Of a stretch of 64,000 nucleotides of DNA, positions 43,089-53,269 are shown piece after piece. Source of the DNA: Streptomyces alfalfae (GTDB taxonomy: Bacteria; Actinomycetota; Actinomycetes; Streptomycetales; Streptomycetaceae); the NCBI RefSeq assembly GCF_004127445.1, contig NZ_QEXM01000003.1, forward strand, positions 1-64,000. The letters run 5' to 3'. Positions within the stretch are counted from its first letter, which is position 1; each line of letters starts with the position of its first letter. Below the pieces are notes generated by a model. The model was not told the DNA's origin and searched no databases. It saw only the letters and a list, made by a program, of their open reading frames with translations. The translations under genes were made by a program, and so were the position numbers.

Positions 43089-43562
43089 CTAGCCGGTGTT
43101 CTCGCGCACGAACAGCGTCACCGACACGCTCGCCTCGAAGCCGTTGGCGCGCATCAGGGCGGCCGACGCCGTGTTGCGGGACTCGACGTCCGTGACCACG
43201 GCGTCGGCCCCGGCCTCCGTGAGCGTCGCGCAGCACGCCTTGACCAGGCGGCTCGCGACGCCCTGGCCCTGGTACTCGGGGGCGCACGCGATCCACTCCA
43301 GGTTGCCCCAGTCGGAGCGCTGGTCGAAGCCCATCGAGCCGAGCACGAAACCGGCGAGTTGTTCCCCGTCGAGCGCCACCCAGCAGGCGGACGCCTCGCT
43401 GTCGAGGTGGCCCGCGATGGCCGAGAGGGACCACGACGTGTACGGCTTGACGGAGGTGTCGTAGACCCTCCGCCCCAGGGCGAGGACATCGGCCAGATGG
43501 GCGGGCGTCATCGGGGCGAGCGCGACGGCCCCGCGTTCCGGCGGCGCGGCGGGGGTGGACAT
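43089..43562 (-). CDS. GNAT family N-acetyltransferase
   Basis: A 157-residue acetyltransferase. Acetyl-CoA motif A is seen as [23 protein letters not shown] near 88-110 (Q/RxxGxG/A pattern QGQGVA), followed by [18 protein letters not shown], the RimI-like motif B. It probably acetylates a protein N-terminus or small amine; the substrate is unknown. It converges on the sigma-factor gene. Confidence 0.92.
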   Translation of the reverse strand: MSTPAAPPERGAVALAPMTPAHLADVLALGRRVYDTSVKPYTSWSLSAIAGHLDSEASACWVALDGEQLAGFVLGSMGFDQRSDWGNLEWIACAPEYQGQGVASRLVKACCATLTEAGADAVVTDVESRNTASAALMRANGFEASVSVTLFVRENTG

Positions 43563-43802
43563 ACGGGCCTCCCAGGGGCGGGCGCGGCGCCGGGCCGCGC
43601 CTTCGTCACCTCACGCTATGAGGCGGACCGCGGTCGCGCACGCGGAGCGGACCCGGGCGGCGGCCGGGCCGCACATGCCGCCGGGAACCCCGCGCCCCAC
43701 CTGTCACTGGGCCAACTGGGCTACGCCGGACGCCCTTTGCCACACCTCCCGGATCGGGGACACGTGCGTGACCCGCCCCCGCGAAGGCCTATCGTGGAGC
43801 GC

Positions 43803-44738
43803 ATGTCCGCTCCTGAACTGATCCGCATCGTCTCCCGCTCCTCCCCCATGGCCCTGGCCCAGGTGGAGCGCGTCCGCACCGAGCTCGCCGCGCTGCACCC
43901 CGGTATCCGCACCGAGGTCGTGCCGGTCACGACCTCGGGCGACCGCTGGATGGGCGACCTGGCGCAGCTCGGCGGCAAGGGCGCCTTCACCAAGGAGGTC
44001 GACGCCGCGCTGCTCGCGGGCGAGGCGGATCTCGCCGTGCACTGCGTGAAGGACGTACCGGCGGACCGGCCGCTGCCCGCGGGCACGACGTTCGCCGCGT
44101 TCCTCAAGCGCGACGACATCAGGGACGCGCTGATCCACCCCGGCGGCCTCACCCTCGACGAGCTGCCGGCCGGCTCCCGCATCGGCACCTCCTCGGTGCG
44201 CCGCCGGGCGCAGCTCGCCGCCTCGCACCCCGAGCTGGAGTGCGTGCCCATGCGGGGCAACGCGGGGCGCCGCCTGGAGAAGCTCGCCGCGGGCGACGCC
44301 GACGCGCTGCTGCTCGCGCAGTCCGGCCTGGAGCGCATCGGCCGCCCCGACCTGGCGACCGACGTGCTGTCCGTCGAGACGATGTGTCCGCCGATCGGCG
44401 CCGGCATCCTCGCCCTGCAGTGCCGTGAGGACGACACCGCGACGATCGACGCGGTGTCGGCCCTCGGTGACCGGGACGCCTGGCGCGAGGCGACGGCCGA
44501 GCGCATGTTCCTGCACGTGCTGCAGGGCCACTGCAACTCCCCCATCGCCGGGTACGCGCGCTCCGAGCGGGGCGGCGACCTGTCGCTGCGCGCCTGCGTC
44601 TTCACCCCCGACGGCAAGACCGTGCTGAACGCCCACGAGTGGGCGGGCCCGCTCGACCCGGCGACGCTCGGCACGTCGGTGGCCGTCGCGCTCCTGCGCC
44701 AGGGGGCGCGGGAGCTGATCGACGGCATCGCGCACTGA
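43803..44738 (+). CDS. hemC: Hydroxymethylbilane synthase (porphobilinogen deaminase)
   Basis: A 311-residue HMBS. It polymerises four porphobilinogens in tetrapyrrole synthesis. Present are [10 protein letters not shown] near 12, the [15 protein letters not shown] and [11 protein letters not shown] catalytic-Asp region near 60-85, [11 protein letters not shown] near 125 and the dipyrromethane-cofactor Cys in [11 protein letters not shown] near 243. It stands alone, not beside hemA/hemE, so it may be a second copy in this genome. TGGAG lies just upstream of the ATG. It converges on the pullulanase gene with an 11-bp gap. Confidence 0.92.
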   Translation: MSAPELIRIVSRSSPMALAQVERVRTELAALHPGIRTEVVPVTTSGDRWMGDLAQLGGKGAFTKEVDAALLAGEADLAVHCVKDVPADRPLPAGTTFAAFLKRDDIRDALIHPGGLTLDELPAGSRIGTSSVRRRAQLAASHPELECVPMRGNAGRRLEKLAAGDADALLLAQSGLERIGRPDLATDVLSVETMCPPIGAGILALQCREDDTATIDAVSALGDRDAWREATAERMFLHVLQGHCNSPIAGYARSERGGDLSLRACVFTPDGKTVLNAHEWAGPLDPATLGTSVAVALLRQGARELIDGIAH

Positions 44739-44749
44739 CGGGGGCGTCC

Positions 44750-47458
44750 TCAGCGCCGCTCGAAGACGGCGACCGTACGGGCGGGGACGGTGAAGGTACC
44801 GGACTTCCGCTCGTACGAGGACGCCTTGACGGTGGTGTCGGCGCCCTTGGCCTGTACGGGGTGCAGCCGGTACGCCGTGTCCTTCAGGCCCGCCACCCGC
44901 TGCTCCCGCGCGTCCGGGGTCGCGTTGAAGACGACGACGAGGTCACCGACCCGCATGGTGACGACGCCCGGCGTCTCCGCGTCGGTGCCGGAGAGCGGGA
45001 AGGAGAGCCGGGACTGGACCTCGGCGGCCGTGGTCAGGGAGAAGGCGGGCTCGCTCGCGCGCAGCTTCACCAGGTCCCGGTAGGCGGCCGACGCGCCGTC
45101 GATCTCCCGGCAGCCGGGGTTCAGGGCGGCGGAGGCCAGGAGGGGCTTGGCGAAGCTCCACTTGGCCTTGTTGTCCGCGGCCACCGGCAGCCCGCGCCCG
45201 AAGCCGTTGCCGTCGCGGCAGCTCCAGTGGATGGCGTTGAACCAGTCGCCGCTGTCGAAGGAGTTCCGGTCGAGGGACTTCGAGCGCAGCAGGTCGCTGC
45301 CGGCCTGGGAGAGCGAGGGGCCCTGGGCGAGGGTCGCGGTCGCCATGGCGAGCACCTGCATGCGGGCGCGGTCGGCGGGTGAGGTGTCCGCGGGGAGCTT
45401 GAAGGCGAGCGCGTCGTACAGCGACTCGTTGTCGTGCGCGTCGGCGTAGGAGAGGGCGTCGCCGGGGGCCGCCGCGTATCCGGCGGGGGAACCGTTGTAG
45501 TCGACCTGCGAGCCCTTGACCCTGCGGCCCGCGGAGTCGGTGAACGTGTACGAGGCCAGGTTGCCGGTCAGTCCCACCTTCAGCAGGTCCTGGTAGTGCA
45601 GGAGCCGGGCCTTCTGCTCGGCCTTCGTGCCGTTCGCCTTCGAGGCGTTGGGGTCGGTGTAGAGGCCGCTCGCGAAGCCCTGGACGCCGGGGTCCTCGTC
45701 GAAGGGGCTGCCGCCGCGCACGGCGTCACGGGCGCGGTCGGAGAAGGTGGCGACGCCGGTGCCCGCCATGTTCTTCTGGGTGGCCTGGACGAAGCGGGCG
45801 TCGTCGGCGACCTCGCCGAAGTTCCAGCCCTCTCCGTAGAGGATGACCTTCTTCCCGTCGACGCCGTCCTTCTTCGGCGTCAGCGCGTCCAGGGCCTTCC
45901 GCACGGCGACGATGTTGGCCTTGGGGTGGTGGCCCATCAGGTCGAAGCGGAAGCCGTCGACCTTGTACTCCTTGGCCCAGGTGACCACGGAGTCGACGAC
46001 GAGCTTGCCCATCATGGCGTTCTCGGGCGCGGTGTTCGCGCAGCACGTCGAGTTGGCGACGCTTCCGTCGGCGAGGAGCCGGTGGTAGTAGCCGGGCACG
46101 ATCTTGTCGAGGACGGACTCGTCGGCCTGGCCGCCGGCGACCGTGTGGTTGTAGACGACGTCCATGACGGCCCGCAGCCCGGAGCGGTTCAGGCCTTGGA
46201 CCATCTGCCGGAACTCGACCGTGCGCCGGGTCCCGTCCGGGTCGCTCGCGTAACTGCCCTCCGGCACGGTGTAGTGCACGGGGTCGTAGCCCCAGTTGTA
46301 GCCGTCCTCGGCGGCGGCCTCGGAGACGCACGCCTGCTGCTCGTCGGAGTCGGGCGCGGACGCCGTCAGGTCGCAGTCGGGCTCGGCCTGGTCACCGCGG
46401 CGTTCGGGGACGATGCCGAAGTCGGAGACGGGCAGCAGGTGGACGTACGACGTGCCGGCCCTGGCGAGCTCGCGCAGGTGCTTCATGCCGTCGGACGCCT
46501 TGTCCGTGAAGGCGCGGTACTCACCGGGGTGGCGGGACGTGCGGTCCTCCACGGAGAAGTCGCGGACGTGCAGTTCCTGGATCTGCGCGTCCCGCAGCGG
46601 TGTCGCCCTCGGCTTCCGCAGCCGGTCCCAGCCGGCGGGGGCGAGCCGCGGGTCGTCGAGGTCGGCGGCGAGGCTGCGGGCGGAGTCGGCGGTGAGGGCG
46701 GTGGAGTAGGGGTCGGTGACCTTGTTGGTGACCACCTTCTGGACGCTGGGCGCCCACACCTTCACGACGTACCTGTACGGCTTGCCCTGCCAGGCCTTGG
46801 GGCCGCTGACGGACCACACGCCGCTGGTGTCGTCGCGCCGCATGGGCACGGTCCTGCCGTCCAGTTCGAGGGCGACGGACCGGGCGGTGGGCGCCCAGAC
46901 GGCGAGCGAGGTGCGGCCGTGGCGGAACCTCGGGCCGAGTTCCGCCTTGGTGGCGGCGGCGCCGTAGAGGTCATCGAGGATGCCCTGCGTCTGGACGCCG
47001 GTGGCGTCGAGCAGCGTCCCGTCGGCGTCCTCGCGGACCGCGACGACCTGGCCGGTCAGGGCACGGCGGGCCTGCGCGCGGTCGCGCGGCTCGACGCTGA
47101 AGGCGGCATAGCCCTTGAGGTGCGGGAACTTCTGGCGCTGGGCCTCGGTCAGGCCGCCCTCGACCGGTGTCAGGCGTATGCGCCGCCCTTCCCCGACCAG
47201 CTTCCCGTCCCGCACGGTGAGCCGCCCGTCGGGGTCGTACACCAGCTCGTGCCGGGCGCCGGCGGCGCCGGGCAGGTCCCAGGCGAGGGTGTTCCGGTCG
47301 ATCCACTGGGCTCTGGCCTTGGTCGGATCGAGCGCGTCGCCCGCGTCGGCGACGGCCGAGGCCCTGGGCGCCGCGCCGACGGAGGGGGCCAGGGGCACGA
47401 CGACGGCGAGCAGGGCGAGGGAGGTGGCGAGGAGCGAACGACGGGGGGAGCCGGTCAA
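44750..47458 (-). CDS. pulA: Secreted pullulanase-type glycoside hydrolase (GH13)
   Basis: A 902-residue exported enzyme that cleaves alpha-1,6 branches of pullulan/amylopectin. Signal peptide about 1-30, then N-terminal beta modules including a CBM48 ([20 protein letters not shown]), and the GH13 barrel with YNWGYDP, the nucleophile in [12 protein letters not shown] near 503, the acid/base Glu in ILYGEGWNF near 540 and [14 protein letters not shown] near 675. A pullulanase-type C-terminal beta domain follows. It starts with TTG after AAGGAG. It belongs to the maltose gene group in the order seen in Streptomyces coelicolor (SCO2226-2232, from memory). Confidence 0.93.
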   Translation of the reverse strand: MTGSPRRSLLATSLALLAVVVPLAPSVGAAPRASAVADAGDALDPTKARAQWIDRNTLAWDLPGAAGARHELVYDPDGRLTVRDGKLVGEGRRIRLTPVEGGLTEAQRQKFPHLKGYAAFSVEPRDRAQARRALTGQVVAVREDADGTLLDATGVQTQGILDDLYGAAATKAELGPRFRHGRTSLAVWAPTARSVALELDGRTVPMRRDDTSGVWSVSGPKAWQGKPYRYVVKVWAPSVQKVVTNKVTDPYSTALTADSARSLAADLDDPRLAPAGWDRLRKPRATPLRDAQIQELHVRDFSVEDRTSRHPGEYRAFTDKASDGMKHLRELARAGTSYVHLLPVSDFGIVPERRGDQAEPDCDLTASAPDSDEQQACVSEAAAEDGYNWGYDPVHYTVPEGSYASDPDGTRRTVEFRQMVQGLNRSGLRAVMDVVYNHTVAGGQADESVLDKIVPGYYHRLLADGSVANSTCCANTAPENAMMGKLVVDSVVTWAKEYKVDGFRFDLMGHHPKANIVAVRKALDALTPKKDGVDGKKVILYGEGWNFGEVADDARFVQATQKNMAGTGVATFSDRARDAVRGGSPFDEDPGVQGFASGLYTDPNASKANGTKAEQKARLLHYQDLLKVGLTGNLASYTFTDSAGRRVKGSQVDYNGSPAGYAAAPGDALSYADAHDNESLYDALAFKLPADTSPADRARMQVLAMATATLAQGPSLSQAGSDLLRSKSLDRNSFDSGDWFNAIHWSCRDGNGFGRGLPVAADNKAKWSFAKPLLASAALNPGCREIDGASAAYRDLVKLRASEPAFSLTTAAEVQSRLSFPLSGTDAETPGVVTMRVGDLVVVFNATPDAREQRVAGLKDTAYRLHPVQAKGADTTVKASSYERKSGTFTVPARTVAVFERR

Positions 47459-47495
47459 GGGGGTCTCCTTGAAGGGGGAGGGACGGAAGCGGGGC

Positions 47496-47720
47496 CCCTC
47501 GGGCGTGTGGCGGAGGAGGAACGGGACCAGGGGCGGAGCCCTGAAATCACTCCGGCGGAGGAGGAGCGACCCAGGGGCGACGCCCTGGGATTCAGCCCCT
47601 CCGGCGTTTGAGGAGCGGGGTCCGGGGCGGAGCCCTGGAATCCAGCACCCCGGCGTCAGGGGGCGGGACCAGGGGCCGAGCCCTGAGTCACTCCGGCGTG
47701 AGAGGGGCGGAGCCCGGGGC
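47496..47720. repeat. Array of streptomycete GC-rich intergenic repeats
   Basis: Five imperfect units of about 35-50 bp starting near 47496, 47548, 47596, 47646 and 47689, each of the form CNCTCCGGCG ... GGAGCGG ... CAGGGGCGGAGCCCTG. This is the common short intergenic repeat of streptomycetes, here clustered between pulA and amlA. It may act in termination or mRNA processing; no coding potential. Confidence 0.75.
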
Positions 47721-47725
47721 GGGGC

Positions 47726-47764
47726 GGGCCGCCCGGCAGCGGGAAGGCGGATGCCGGGCGGCCC
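47726..47764 (-). terminator. Terminator of the alpha-amylase gene
   Basis: A perfect 13-bp stem (GGGCCGCCCGGCA / TGCCGGGCGGCCC) with a 13-nt loop begins 31 bp after the amylase stop. Confidence 0.75.
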
Positions 47765-47795
47765 AGAGGACGGGTTCAGCCGCGCCGCACGGCGC

Positions 47796-49196
47796 TCAGC
47801 ACTTGCGGGCCCCCACGTGCAGCGCGAGCGCCGTGTCGGGCGCCACGGACGCCGTGAACTGCCCCGAGCCGTTGACGTTGACGGTCCTGCGGCCCTGGAC
47901 GTCGCAGTACGTGCCGGCGGCCAGCGAGGTCTGGAAGGTCCGGTTGACGGCGTGACCCTCGTGGTTGATCACCACGTACGCCTTGTCGCCGCGGCCGAAG
48001 GCGATCGCGTCGTTGCCGTTGTCCCACCAGTTGGTCATGCCCTTGCCGTGCGCGGCGTTGCGGAACTTGACCATGCTCTTGATCTCGGGCCAGGCGTGCT
48101 GGCACTTCCAGCCGTCGTTGTAGCAGGCCTTCACATGACCGCCGTCGGGCGACCCCGCGTCGTTGTTGCTGAACTCGTAGCCGGAGTGCACGTCGGGCGA
48201 GCCGTAGGGCAGGGCGAGCATGAACACGTGCGCGAGGGTGTACTTCGCGCCGTCCTTGTAGTTGAGGCTCTGGCCGTGCCGTTCGGTGTCGTGGTTGGTG
48301 ACGAAGACGGACGACTTGGAGCCGGGCATGTAGCCCCAGCCCTCGCCGTAGTTCTTGAGGTAGGCGAGCTTCTCGTCGTTGAAGACCCGCTTGAGGTCCC
48401 AGGCGTACCGGAACTCCTGCGCGTCGCCGACGGCGGTGTACTCGCTCGGCGAGACCGCCTCGTTCGCGCCGTACAGCGTCTCCTGCTTCCAGTAGACGTC
48501 CTGCTTGTTCAGCCGCGACTTGATGTTCTTGAGGTCGTCGACGGGGATGTGCTTGGCCGCGTCGACGCGGAAGCCGTCGACGCCGAGGGAGAGGAGGTCG
48601 TTGAGGTAGGTCGCGATCCTGCCCCGGACGTACTCCTCGCCGGTGTCGAGGTCGGCGAGGCCGCCCAGTTCGCAGTTCTGGGTGTTCCAGCGGTCCTGGT
48701 AGTTGCTGATGGACGCCTGGCAGTTGTCCATGTCGAAGCGGGAGTACGTGCCCGGGTAGTCGTATTTGGTGAAGCGGGAGCCCGCGGAGCCGGTGCCCGA
48801 GGCGTTCGTCATGTGGTTGATCACCGCGTCGGCGACGACCTTGACGCCCGCGGAGTGGCAGGTGTCCACCATGTTCTTGAACGCGGACCGGTCACCGAGC
48901 CGGGTGCCGATCTTGTAGCTCACGGGCTGGTACGCGGCCCACCACGCCTCGCCCTGGAGGCGCTCCTGTGGTGGTGACACCTGCACGGCGCCGTATCCGT
49001 CGGGGCCGAGCTGGTCCGTGCACGCCTTGGCCACCGAGGCGTACTCCCACTCGAAGAGCACGGCGGTGACGTCCTTGCCGCCGGGCGGGGCGGCCTGTGC
49101 CTGCGGGGCTCCGGCGACGAGGCCGCCGGCGACTCCGGCGGCGAGGGCGAGGGTGGCGGCGAGGGGTCTGCGGACCCCGGTCTTCCGGGCAGCCAT
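47796..49196 (-). CDS. aml: Secreted alpha-amylase (GH13)
   Basis: A 466-residue exported alpha-amylase. Signal peptide about 1-35 ([20 protein letters not shown]). Typical actinomycete amylase motifs: [10 protein letters not shown] near 120, the nucleophile in [14 protein letters not shown] near 209, acid/base Glu in YWKQETLYG near 237 and [11 protein letters not shown] near 302. A C-terminal beta-sandwich follows and there is no starch-binding module. AGGAGA precedes the ATG. Its promoter carries a large palindrome and MalR-type motifs, so it should be induced by maltodextrins. Confidence 0.95.
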   Translation of the reverse strand: MAARKTGVRRPLAATLALAAGVAGGLVAGAPQAQAAPPGGKDVTAVLFEWEYASVAKACTDQLGPDGYGAVQVSPPQERLQGEAWWAAYQPVSYKIGTRLGDRSAFKNMVDTCHSAGVKVVADAVINHMTNASGTGSAGSRFTKYDYPGTYSRFDMDNCQASISNYQDRWNTQNCELGGLADLDTGEEYVRGRIATYLNDLLSLGVDGFRVDAAKHIPVDDLKNIKSRLNKQDVYWKQETLYGANEAVSPSEYTAVGDAQEFRYAWDLKRVFNDEKLAYLKNYGEGWGYMPGSKSSVFVTNHDTERHGQSLNYKDGAKYTLAHVFMLALPYGSPDVHSGYEFSNNDAGSPDGGHVKACYNDGWKCQHAWPEIKSMVKFRNAAHGKGMTNWWDNGNDAIAFGRGDKAYVVINHEGHAVNRTFQTSLAAGTYCDVQGRRTVNVNGSGQFTASVAPDTALALHVGARKC

Positions 49197-49255
49197 GATG
49201 GTCTCCTGCGTCAGTGGGGATGGCCCTGTGCGGCAACGCGCCGTGCCCGTCAGGC

Positions 49256-49286
49256 CGTTGAAGGATGTTGCAGCAACATTTCAACG
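49256..49286. promoter_or_regulatory. Nested palindrome upstream of alpha-amylase
   Basis: ATGTTGC-A-GCAACAT (49265-49279) is a perfect 15-bp palindrome, flanked by CGTTGAA (49256-49262) and TTCAACG (49280-49286), which are also perfect complements. It lies 60-90 bp before the amylase start and is a strong LacI-family operator or mRNA hairpin candidate. Confidence 0.65.
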
Positions 49287-49382
49287 CCGATTTCGGACGA
49301 GACCGTACGACCCCGGGGAACCGGGGTCAACCCTTCACGCACAACTGGTCGCCACACTGCGGTTTCCGGGATTTCATACGCC

Positions 49383-49394
49383 GCAAGACCTTTC
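49383..49394. promoter_or_regulatory. MalR-type motif GAAAGGTCTTGC upstream of amylase
   Basis: On the minus strand the sequence reads CTTGCGAAAGGTCTTGCGG, a CTTGCG direct repeat at 12-bp spacing containing GAAAGGTCTTGC. The same GAAAGNYCTTGC motif occurs upstream of malE (55750-55761) and between rmlA and the aminotransferase (59273-59284). Direct CTTGC repeats are the known type of Reg1/MalR site in Streptomyces amylase promoters. Confidence 0.6.
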
Positions 49395-49447
49395 GCAAGA
49401 GATTGCGACGGTGTTACGTTCAACCACGACTCCGGTTCGAGCGGCCG

Positions 49448-49493
49448 GGGGCCCGGCACACCGGGCCCCACGCGCCCGGCCGTTCGGGCCGGG
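49448..49493 (-). terminator. Tandem hairpins after the LacI gene
   Basis: Two consecutive stems, GGGGCCCGG-CACA-CCGGGCCCC (49448-49469) and CCCGGCC-GTTCG-GGCCGGG (49475-49493), lie about 100-150 bp past the LacI gene stop and probably end the malEFG-aglA-lacI transcript. Confidence 0.6.
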
Positions 49494-49594
49494 TCCCAGG
49501 AACGGGAAGGCCCCGGGGCCACATCGTCACCCCGCTGCCCCGACCGGGCCGGCTCCGGGGCCGTCCTTCCAGAGCCTGGCCCGTACGTCCGCTC

Positions 49595-50653
49595 TCAGCG
49601 CGGCGCCTGCGCCGTGGACCCCCGGACGACCAGCTCGGGCTGGAAGACGAACTCCGTGTGCTGCACGGGGTTGCCCTGGATCTCTTCGAGCAGCGCGCCC
49701 ACCGCCGCGGTGGCCATGGCCTGCACCGGCTGACGCACCGTCGTCAGCGGCGGGTCGGTGAACGCGATCAGCGGCGAGTCGTCGAAGCCGACGACGGAGA
49801 CGTCCCCCGGCACCGAGAGCCCGCGCTGACGCACCGCGCGCACGGCCCCGAGCGCCATCATGTCGCTGCCGCAGACCATCGCCGTGCACCCCTGGTCCAG
49901 GAGCGCGCTGGCCGCCGCGTGGCCGCCCTCGACGGTGAACAGGGTGCGCTGCACCAGCCGCTCGGCCTCCCCCTGTGCCAGGCCGAGCAGGCCGTGCAGC
50001 GCCGCGGTGAACCCCTCCGCCTTGCGCCGGGAGGGCACGTACCTGGTCGGGCCGATGGCCAGACCGATCCGCTCGTGCCCCAGATCGACCAGGTGGCGCA
50101 CCGCCATCCGGGCCGCCGCTCGGTCGTCGGGCGAGACGAAGGACACCGGGATGTTCTCGTTGTAGCCGTTGATCAGGACGAACGGCGTGCCCCGCCCCGC
50201 CAGTTCGAGGTAGCGGGTGGGGTCCGCCGTGGTGTCCGCGTGGAGCCCGGAGAGGAACACGATGCCGCTGACGCGGCGCTCCTCCAGTTGCTCGACCAGT
50301 TCGTCCTCGGTCGCGCCGCCCGGCATCTGGGTGCACAGCATGGGCGTGTAGCCGTGCCCGGCGAGCACCTGCTCGACGACCTGCGCGAAGGCGGGGAAGA
50401 TCGGGTTGCTCAGCTCGGGGACGACGAGCCCGACGAGACCGGCGCTGTGCCGCTTCAGGCGCAGCGGGCGCTCGTAGCCCAGGATGTCCAGGGCCGCGAG
50501 CACCCGTTGCCGCGTGCCCGTCGCCACCCCCGGTTTGCCGTTGAGCACCCGGCTCGCGGTGGCTTCGCTCACCCCGGCCTGGGCCGCGATGTCCGCGAGG
50601 CGCGGAGCACCGCGGTCGGCCCAGTCCGAGGCGCGCGGCGGGGAGGTGGTCAC
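49595..50653 (-). CDS. Second LacI-family maltose-type regulator
   Basis: A 352-residue LacI/GalR protein closely resembling the MalR encoded at 55974. HTH: PRLADIAAQAGVSEATASRV with hinge RVLNGKPGV near 18-45; effector domain from LVGLVVPELSNPIFPAFAQV onward, ending in VVGFDDSPLIAFTDPPLTTV and QPVQAMATAAV. It starts with GTG and overlaps the alpha-glucosidase stop by four bases (GTGA), so it is translated with that operon. The classical maltose locus has only the divergent MalR; this extra copy may answer to a different sugar, perhaps a metabolite of the neighbouring aminosugar cluster. Confidence 0.9.
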   Translation of the reverse strand: MTTSPPRASDWADRGAPRLADIAAQAGVSEATASRVLNGKPGVATGTRQRVLAALDILGYERPLRLKRHSAGLVGLVVPELSNPIFPAFAQVVEQVLAGHGYTPMLCTQMPGGATEDELVEQLEERRVSGIVFLSGLHADTTADPTRYLELAGRGTPFVLINGYNENIPVSFVSPDDRAAARMAVRHLVDLGHERIGLAIGPTRYVPSRRKAEGFTAALHGLLGLAQGEAERLVQRTLFTVEGGHAAASALLDQGCTAMVCGSDMMALGAVRAVRQRGLSVPGDVSVVGFDDSPLIAFTDPPLTTVRQPVQAMATAAVGALLEEIQGNPVQHTEFVFQPELVVRGSTAQAPR

Positions 50654-52347
50654 ACCGCCCACCAGGCGGTGGTGTCCGCGGGCAGTTCGGTCGTGCCGTC
50701 CACGATCTCCACGGCGGTGTTGGCGAGCAGGACCCGGCCGGGGGCCGGCATCCGCACCGGGGCGCCCGTGGTGTTCGCGGTGCACACGAAGCCCTCGCGG
50801 CGGAAGGCGAGCACGCCCTCGGGGGCGTCGAGCCACTCCAGCGAGTCACCGGCGCCGAGGCCCGGCTGCGTCCGCCGTACGTGCAGCGCCCGCCGGTAGA
50901 GCTCCAGGGTCGAGTCGGGGTCACCGGTCTGGGCCTGGACGCTCAGCTCGCCCCAGCCGGCGGGCTGCGGCAGCCAGCTCCCGCCCGCGCCGAAGCCGTG
51001 GCTCGGCCCGTCGACGGTCCACGGGATGGGCACCCGGCAGCCGTCGCGGAAGCCGTCCTGGCCGCTGGCCCGGACGAACGAGGGGTCCTGACGCACCTCG
51101 TCGGGCAGGTCGGTGACGTCGGGCAGGCCGAGCTCCTCGCCCTGGTAGACGTAGGCGGAGCCGGGCAGCGCGAGCATCAGGAGGGTCGCGGCGCGGGCGC
51201 GGCGCAGGCCGAGCTCGCGGTCGCCGGGCGTGCACAGCTGGGTGCCGAGCCCCGGCGGGTTGGCGAACCGCGTGGCGTGGCGGGTGACGTCGTGGTTGGA
51301 GAGCACCCAGGTGGCGGGGGCCCCGACGGGCCGCATGGCGGCCAGCGACTCGTCGATGACCGCGCGCAGCTCGGCGGCGTCCCAGTAGGTGCCCAGGTAG
51401 TGGAAGTTGAAGGCCTGGTGCATCTCGTCGGGGCGCACGTAGGCGGCGGCGCGCTCGACGGTGGGCGTCCAGGCCTCGGCGACGAGGATGCGCGCGCCCG
51501 ACCCCTGGCCCCGGCCCCCGGAGCCCGCGGGGCCGAGGTCGTTGCCCGCGTACTCGGCGAGGACGGCGCGCCAGCTGCGGTAGATCTCGTGCACACCGTC
51601 CTGGTCGAAGAACGGCATGGCGTCGTTGCCGAGCAGCTTGAGCTGGTCGTGGGTGCCGAGGTCGGGCAGGCCCTCGGCCTTGACCAGGCCGTGGGCGACG
51701 TCGACGCGGAAGCCGTCGACGCCCATGTCGAGCCAGAACCGCAGGATGGAGCGGAACTCGTCCCGGACGGCGGGGTGCTCCCAGTTGAAGTCGGGCTGCT
51801 CGGGGGCGAAGAGGTGGAGGTACCACTCGCCGTCCTCGACGCGCGTCCAGGCGGGGCCGCCGAAGATGGACTCCCAGTCGTTGGGCGGGAGTTCGCCGTC
51901 GGCGCCCTTGCCGGGGCGGAAGTGGTAGCGCTCGCGCAGCGGGGAGCCCGGGCCCTCGCGCAGGGCGCGCTGGAACCAGTCGTGCTGGTCGGACGAGTGG
52001 TTGGGCACCAGGTCGACGATGACGCGCAGGCCCAGCGCGTGGGCGTCGCGCAGGAGGGCGTCGGCGTCGTGCAGGTCGCCGAACATCGGGTCGATCGCGC
52101 GGTAGTCGGCGACGTCGTATCCGGCGTCGGCCTGCGGCGACGAGTAGAACGGACTGAGCCAGACGGCGTCGACGCCGAGGTCCCGGAGGTAGGGCAGCCT
52201 GGCGCGGATGCCCGCCAGGTCGCCCATGCCGTCACCGTTGCCGTCGGCGAAGCTGCGCGGATAGACCTGGTAGATCACCGCGTCGCGCCACCAGTCCGTG
52301 CGGGTGCCGGAGGCGGGGGCTGTGGGGGCAGCGAGATGCTGGGTCAT
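50650..52347 (-). CDS. aglA: Alpha-glucosidase (GH13, oligo-1,6/maltase type)
   Basis: A 565-residue cytosolic GH13 enzyme that hydrolyses imported maltose and maltodextrins. Motifs: WWRDAVIYQVYPRSFADGNG near 19, VIVDLVPNHSS near 113, nucleophile in [12 protein letters not shown] near 211, acid/base Glu in ILVAEAWTP near 289 and VLSNHDVTRHA near 350. There is no signal peptide. GGGAAG precedes the ATG. It follows malG by 28 bp and is coupled to the second LacI gene; order agrees with aglA of the S. coelicolor maltose operon. Confidence 0.93.
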   Translation of the reverse strand: MTQHLAAPTAPASGTRTDWWRDAVIYQVYPRSFADGNGDGMGDLAGIRARLPYLRDLGVDAVWLSPFYSSPQADAGYDVADYRAIDPMFGDLHDADALLRDAHALGLRVIVDLVPNHSSDQHDWFQRALREGPGSPLRERYHFRPGKGADGELPPNDWESIFGGPAWTRVEDGEWYLHLFAPEQPDFNWEHPAVRDEFRSILRFWLDMGVDGFRVDVAHGLVKAEGLPDLGTHDQLKLLGNDAMPFFDQDGVHEIYRSWRAVLAEYAGNDLGPAGSGGRGQGSGARILVAEAWTPTVERAAAYVRPDEMHQAFNFHYLGTYWDAAELRAVIDESLAAMRPVGAPATWVLSNHDVTRHATRFANPPGLGTQLCTPGDRELGLRRARAATLLMLALPGSAYVYQGEELGLPDVTDLPDEVRQDPSFVRASGQDGFRDGCRVPIPWTVDGPSHGFGAGGSWLPQPAGWGELSVQAQTGDPDSTLELYRRALHVRRTQPGLGAGDSLEWLDAPEGVLAFRREGFVCTANTTGAPVRMPAPGRVLLANTAVEIVDGTTELPADTTAWWAV

Positions 52348-52375
52348 GTCTTCCCTGGGATCGAGAGATCGAGAG

Positions 52376-53269
52376 TCAGGACTTGGTCGCGCCGGCCGTC
52401 AGTCCGCCGACGAGGTGGCGCTGGACGAAGCCGAAGATGATCGCGGCGGGCACCGCGACGATCACCGCGGCGGCCGTCAGCGAGCCCCAGTCGCTGGTGT
52501 ACTGGTTGACGAAGGTCTGCAGGCCGCCGGCGAGGGTGAGGTTCTCCTCGCCGGTCATGAACGCGGACGCGTAGGCGACCTCGGCCCAGCCGGTGATGAA
52601 GCTGTAGAAGCCGGTGACGGCGAGCCCCGGCTTGGCCAGGGGCACGATGAGCCGCCAGAAGGTGCCGAACGGGTTGAGGCCGTCCACGCGCCCCGCCTCG
52701 TCGATCTCCACCGGGATGGTGTCGAAGTACCCCTTCATCATCCAGGCGCAGAACGGCACGGCGATCGTCAGGTAGGTGACGACGAGGCCGATGGGCTGGT
52801 TGAGCAGGCCCAGGCTCGCGAGGAGGTTGTACAGCGGCACGATGAGCACCGCGACGGGGAACATCTGGGTGATGAGCAGCAGCCACATCAGCGGCCGCAT
52901 GCCGGGGAACCTGAAGCGGCTGACGGCGTAGCCGGTGGTCGCGGAGATGAAGACACCGATGACGGTGGTCAGGCCGACGACGAGCAGGGAGTTGCCGACC
53001 CAGCTCACGAACTCGGTGTCGTTGATGACGTGGTCGTAGTTGCCGAGGGTGAAGTCCTTCACCAGGGCGGTGGAGAACGCCTCGCTCTGCGGCTTGAACG
53101 ACGTGATCAGCAGCCACAGCGGCGGCAGGACCGCGATGGCGGAGGCGATGAGCAGCGTCACGTGGAGGCCGACGGAGGCCAGGGGGCCGCGTTCGCCGCG
53201 CGCCCTGACCTTCCGCTTCGGCTCGCTCGGGCTCGTGGTCCCGGTCGGTCGGTTCGTCGCGGTGGTCAC
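52376..53269 (-). CDS. malG: Maltose/maltodextrin ABC permease MalG
   Basis: A 297-residue permease with six membrane segments. The EAA loop that contacts the ATPase is seen as EIDEAGRVDGLNPFGTFWRLIVPLAKPGLAV near 193-223. After a charged 30-residue N-terminus, the first segment is VTLLIASAIAVLPPLWLLI. The GTG start overlaps the malF stop by four bases. No ATP-binding gene is in the operon; in streptomycetes the shared ATPase MsiK, encoded elsewhere, energises MalEFG. Confidence 0.95.
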   Translation of the reverse strand: MTTATNRPTGTTSPSEPKRKVRARGERGPLASVGLHVTLLIASAIAVLPPLWLLITSFKPQSEAFSTALVKDFTLGNYDHVINDTEFVSWVGNSLLVVGLTTVIGVFISATTGYAVSRFRFPGMRPLMWLLLITQMFPVAVLIVPLYNLLASLGLLNQPIGLVVTYLTIAVPFCAWMMKGYFDTIPVEIDEAGRVDGLNPFGTFWRLIVPLAKPGLAVTGFYSFITGWAEVAYASAFMTGEENLTLAGGLQTFVNQYTSDWGSLTAAAVIVAVPAAIIFGFVQRHLVGGLTAGATKS

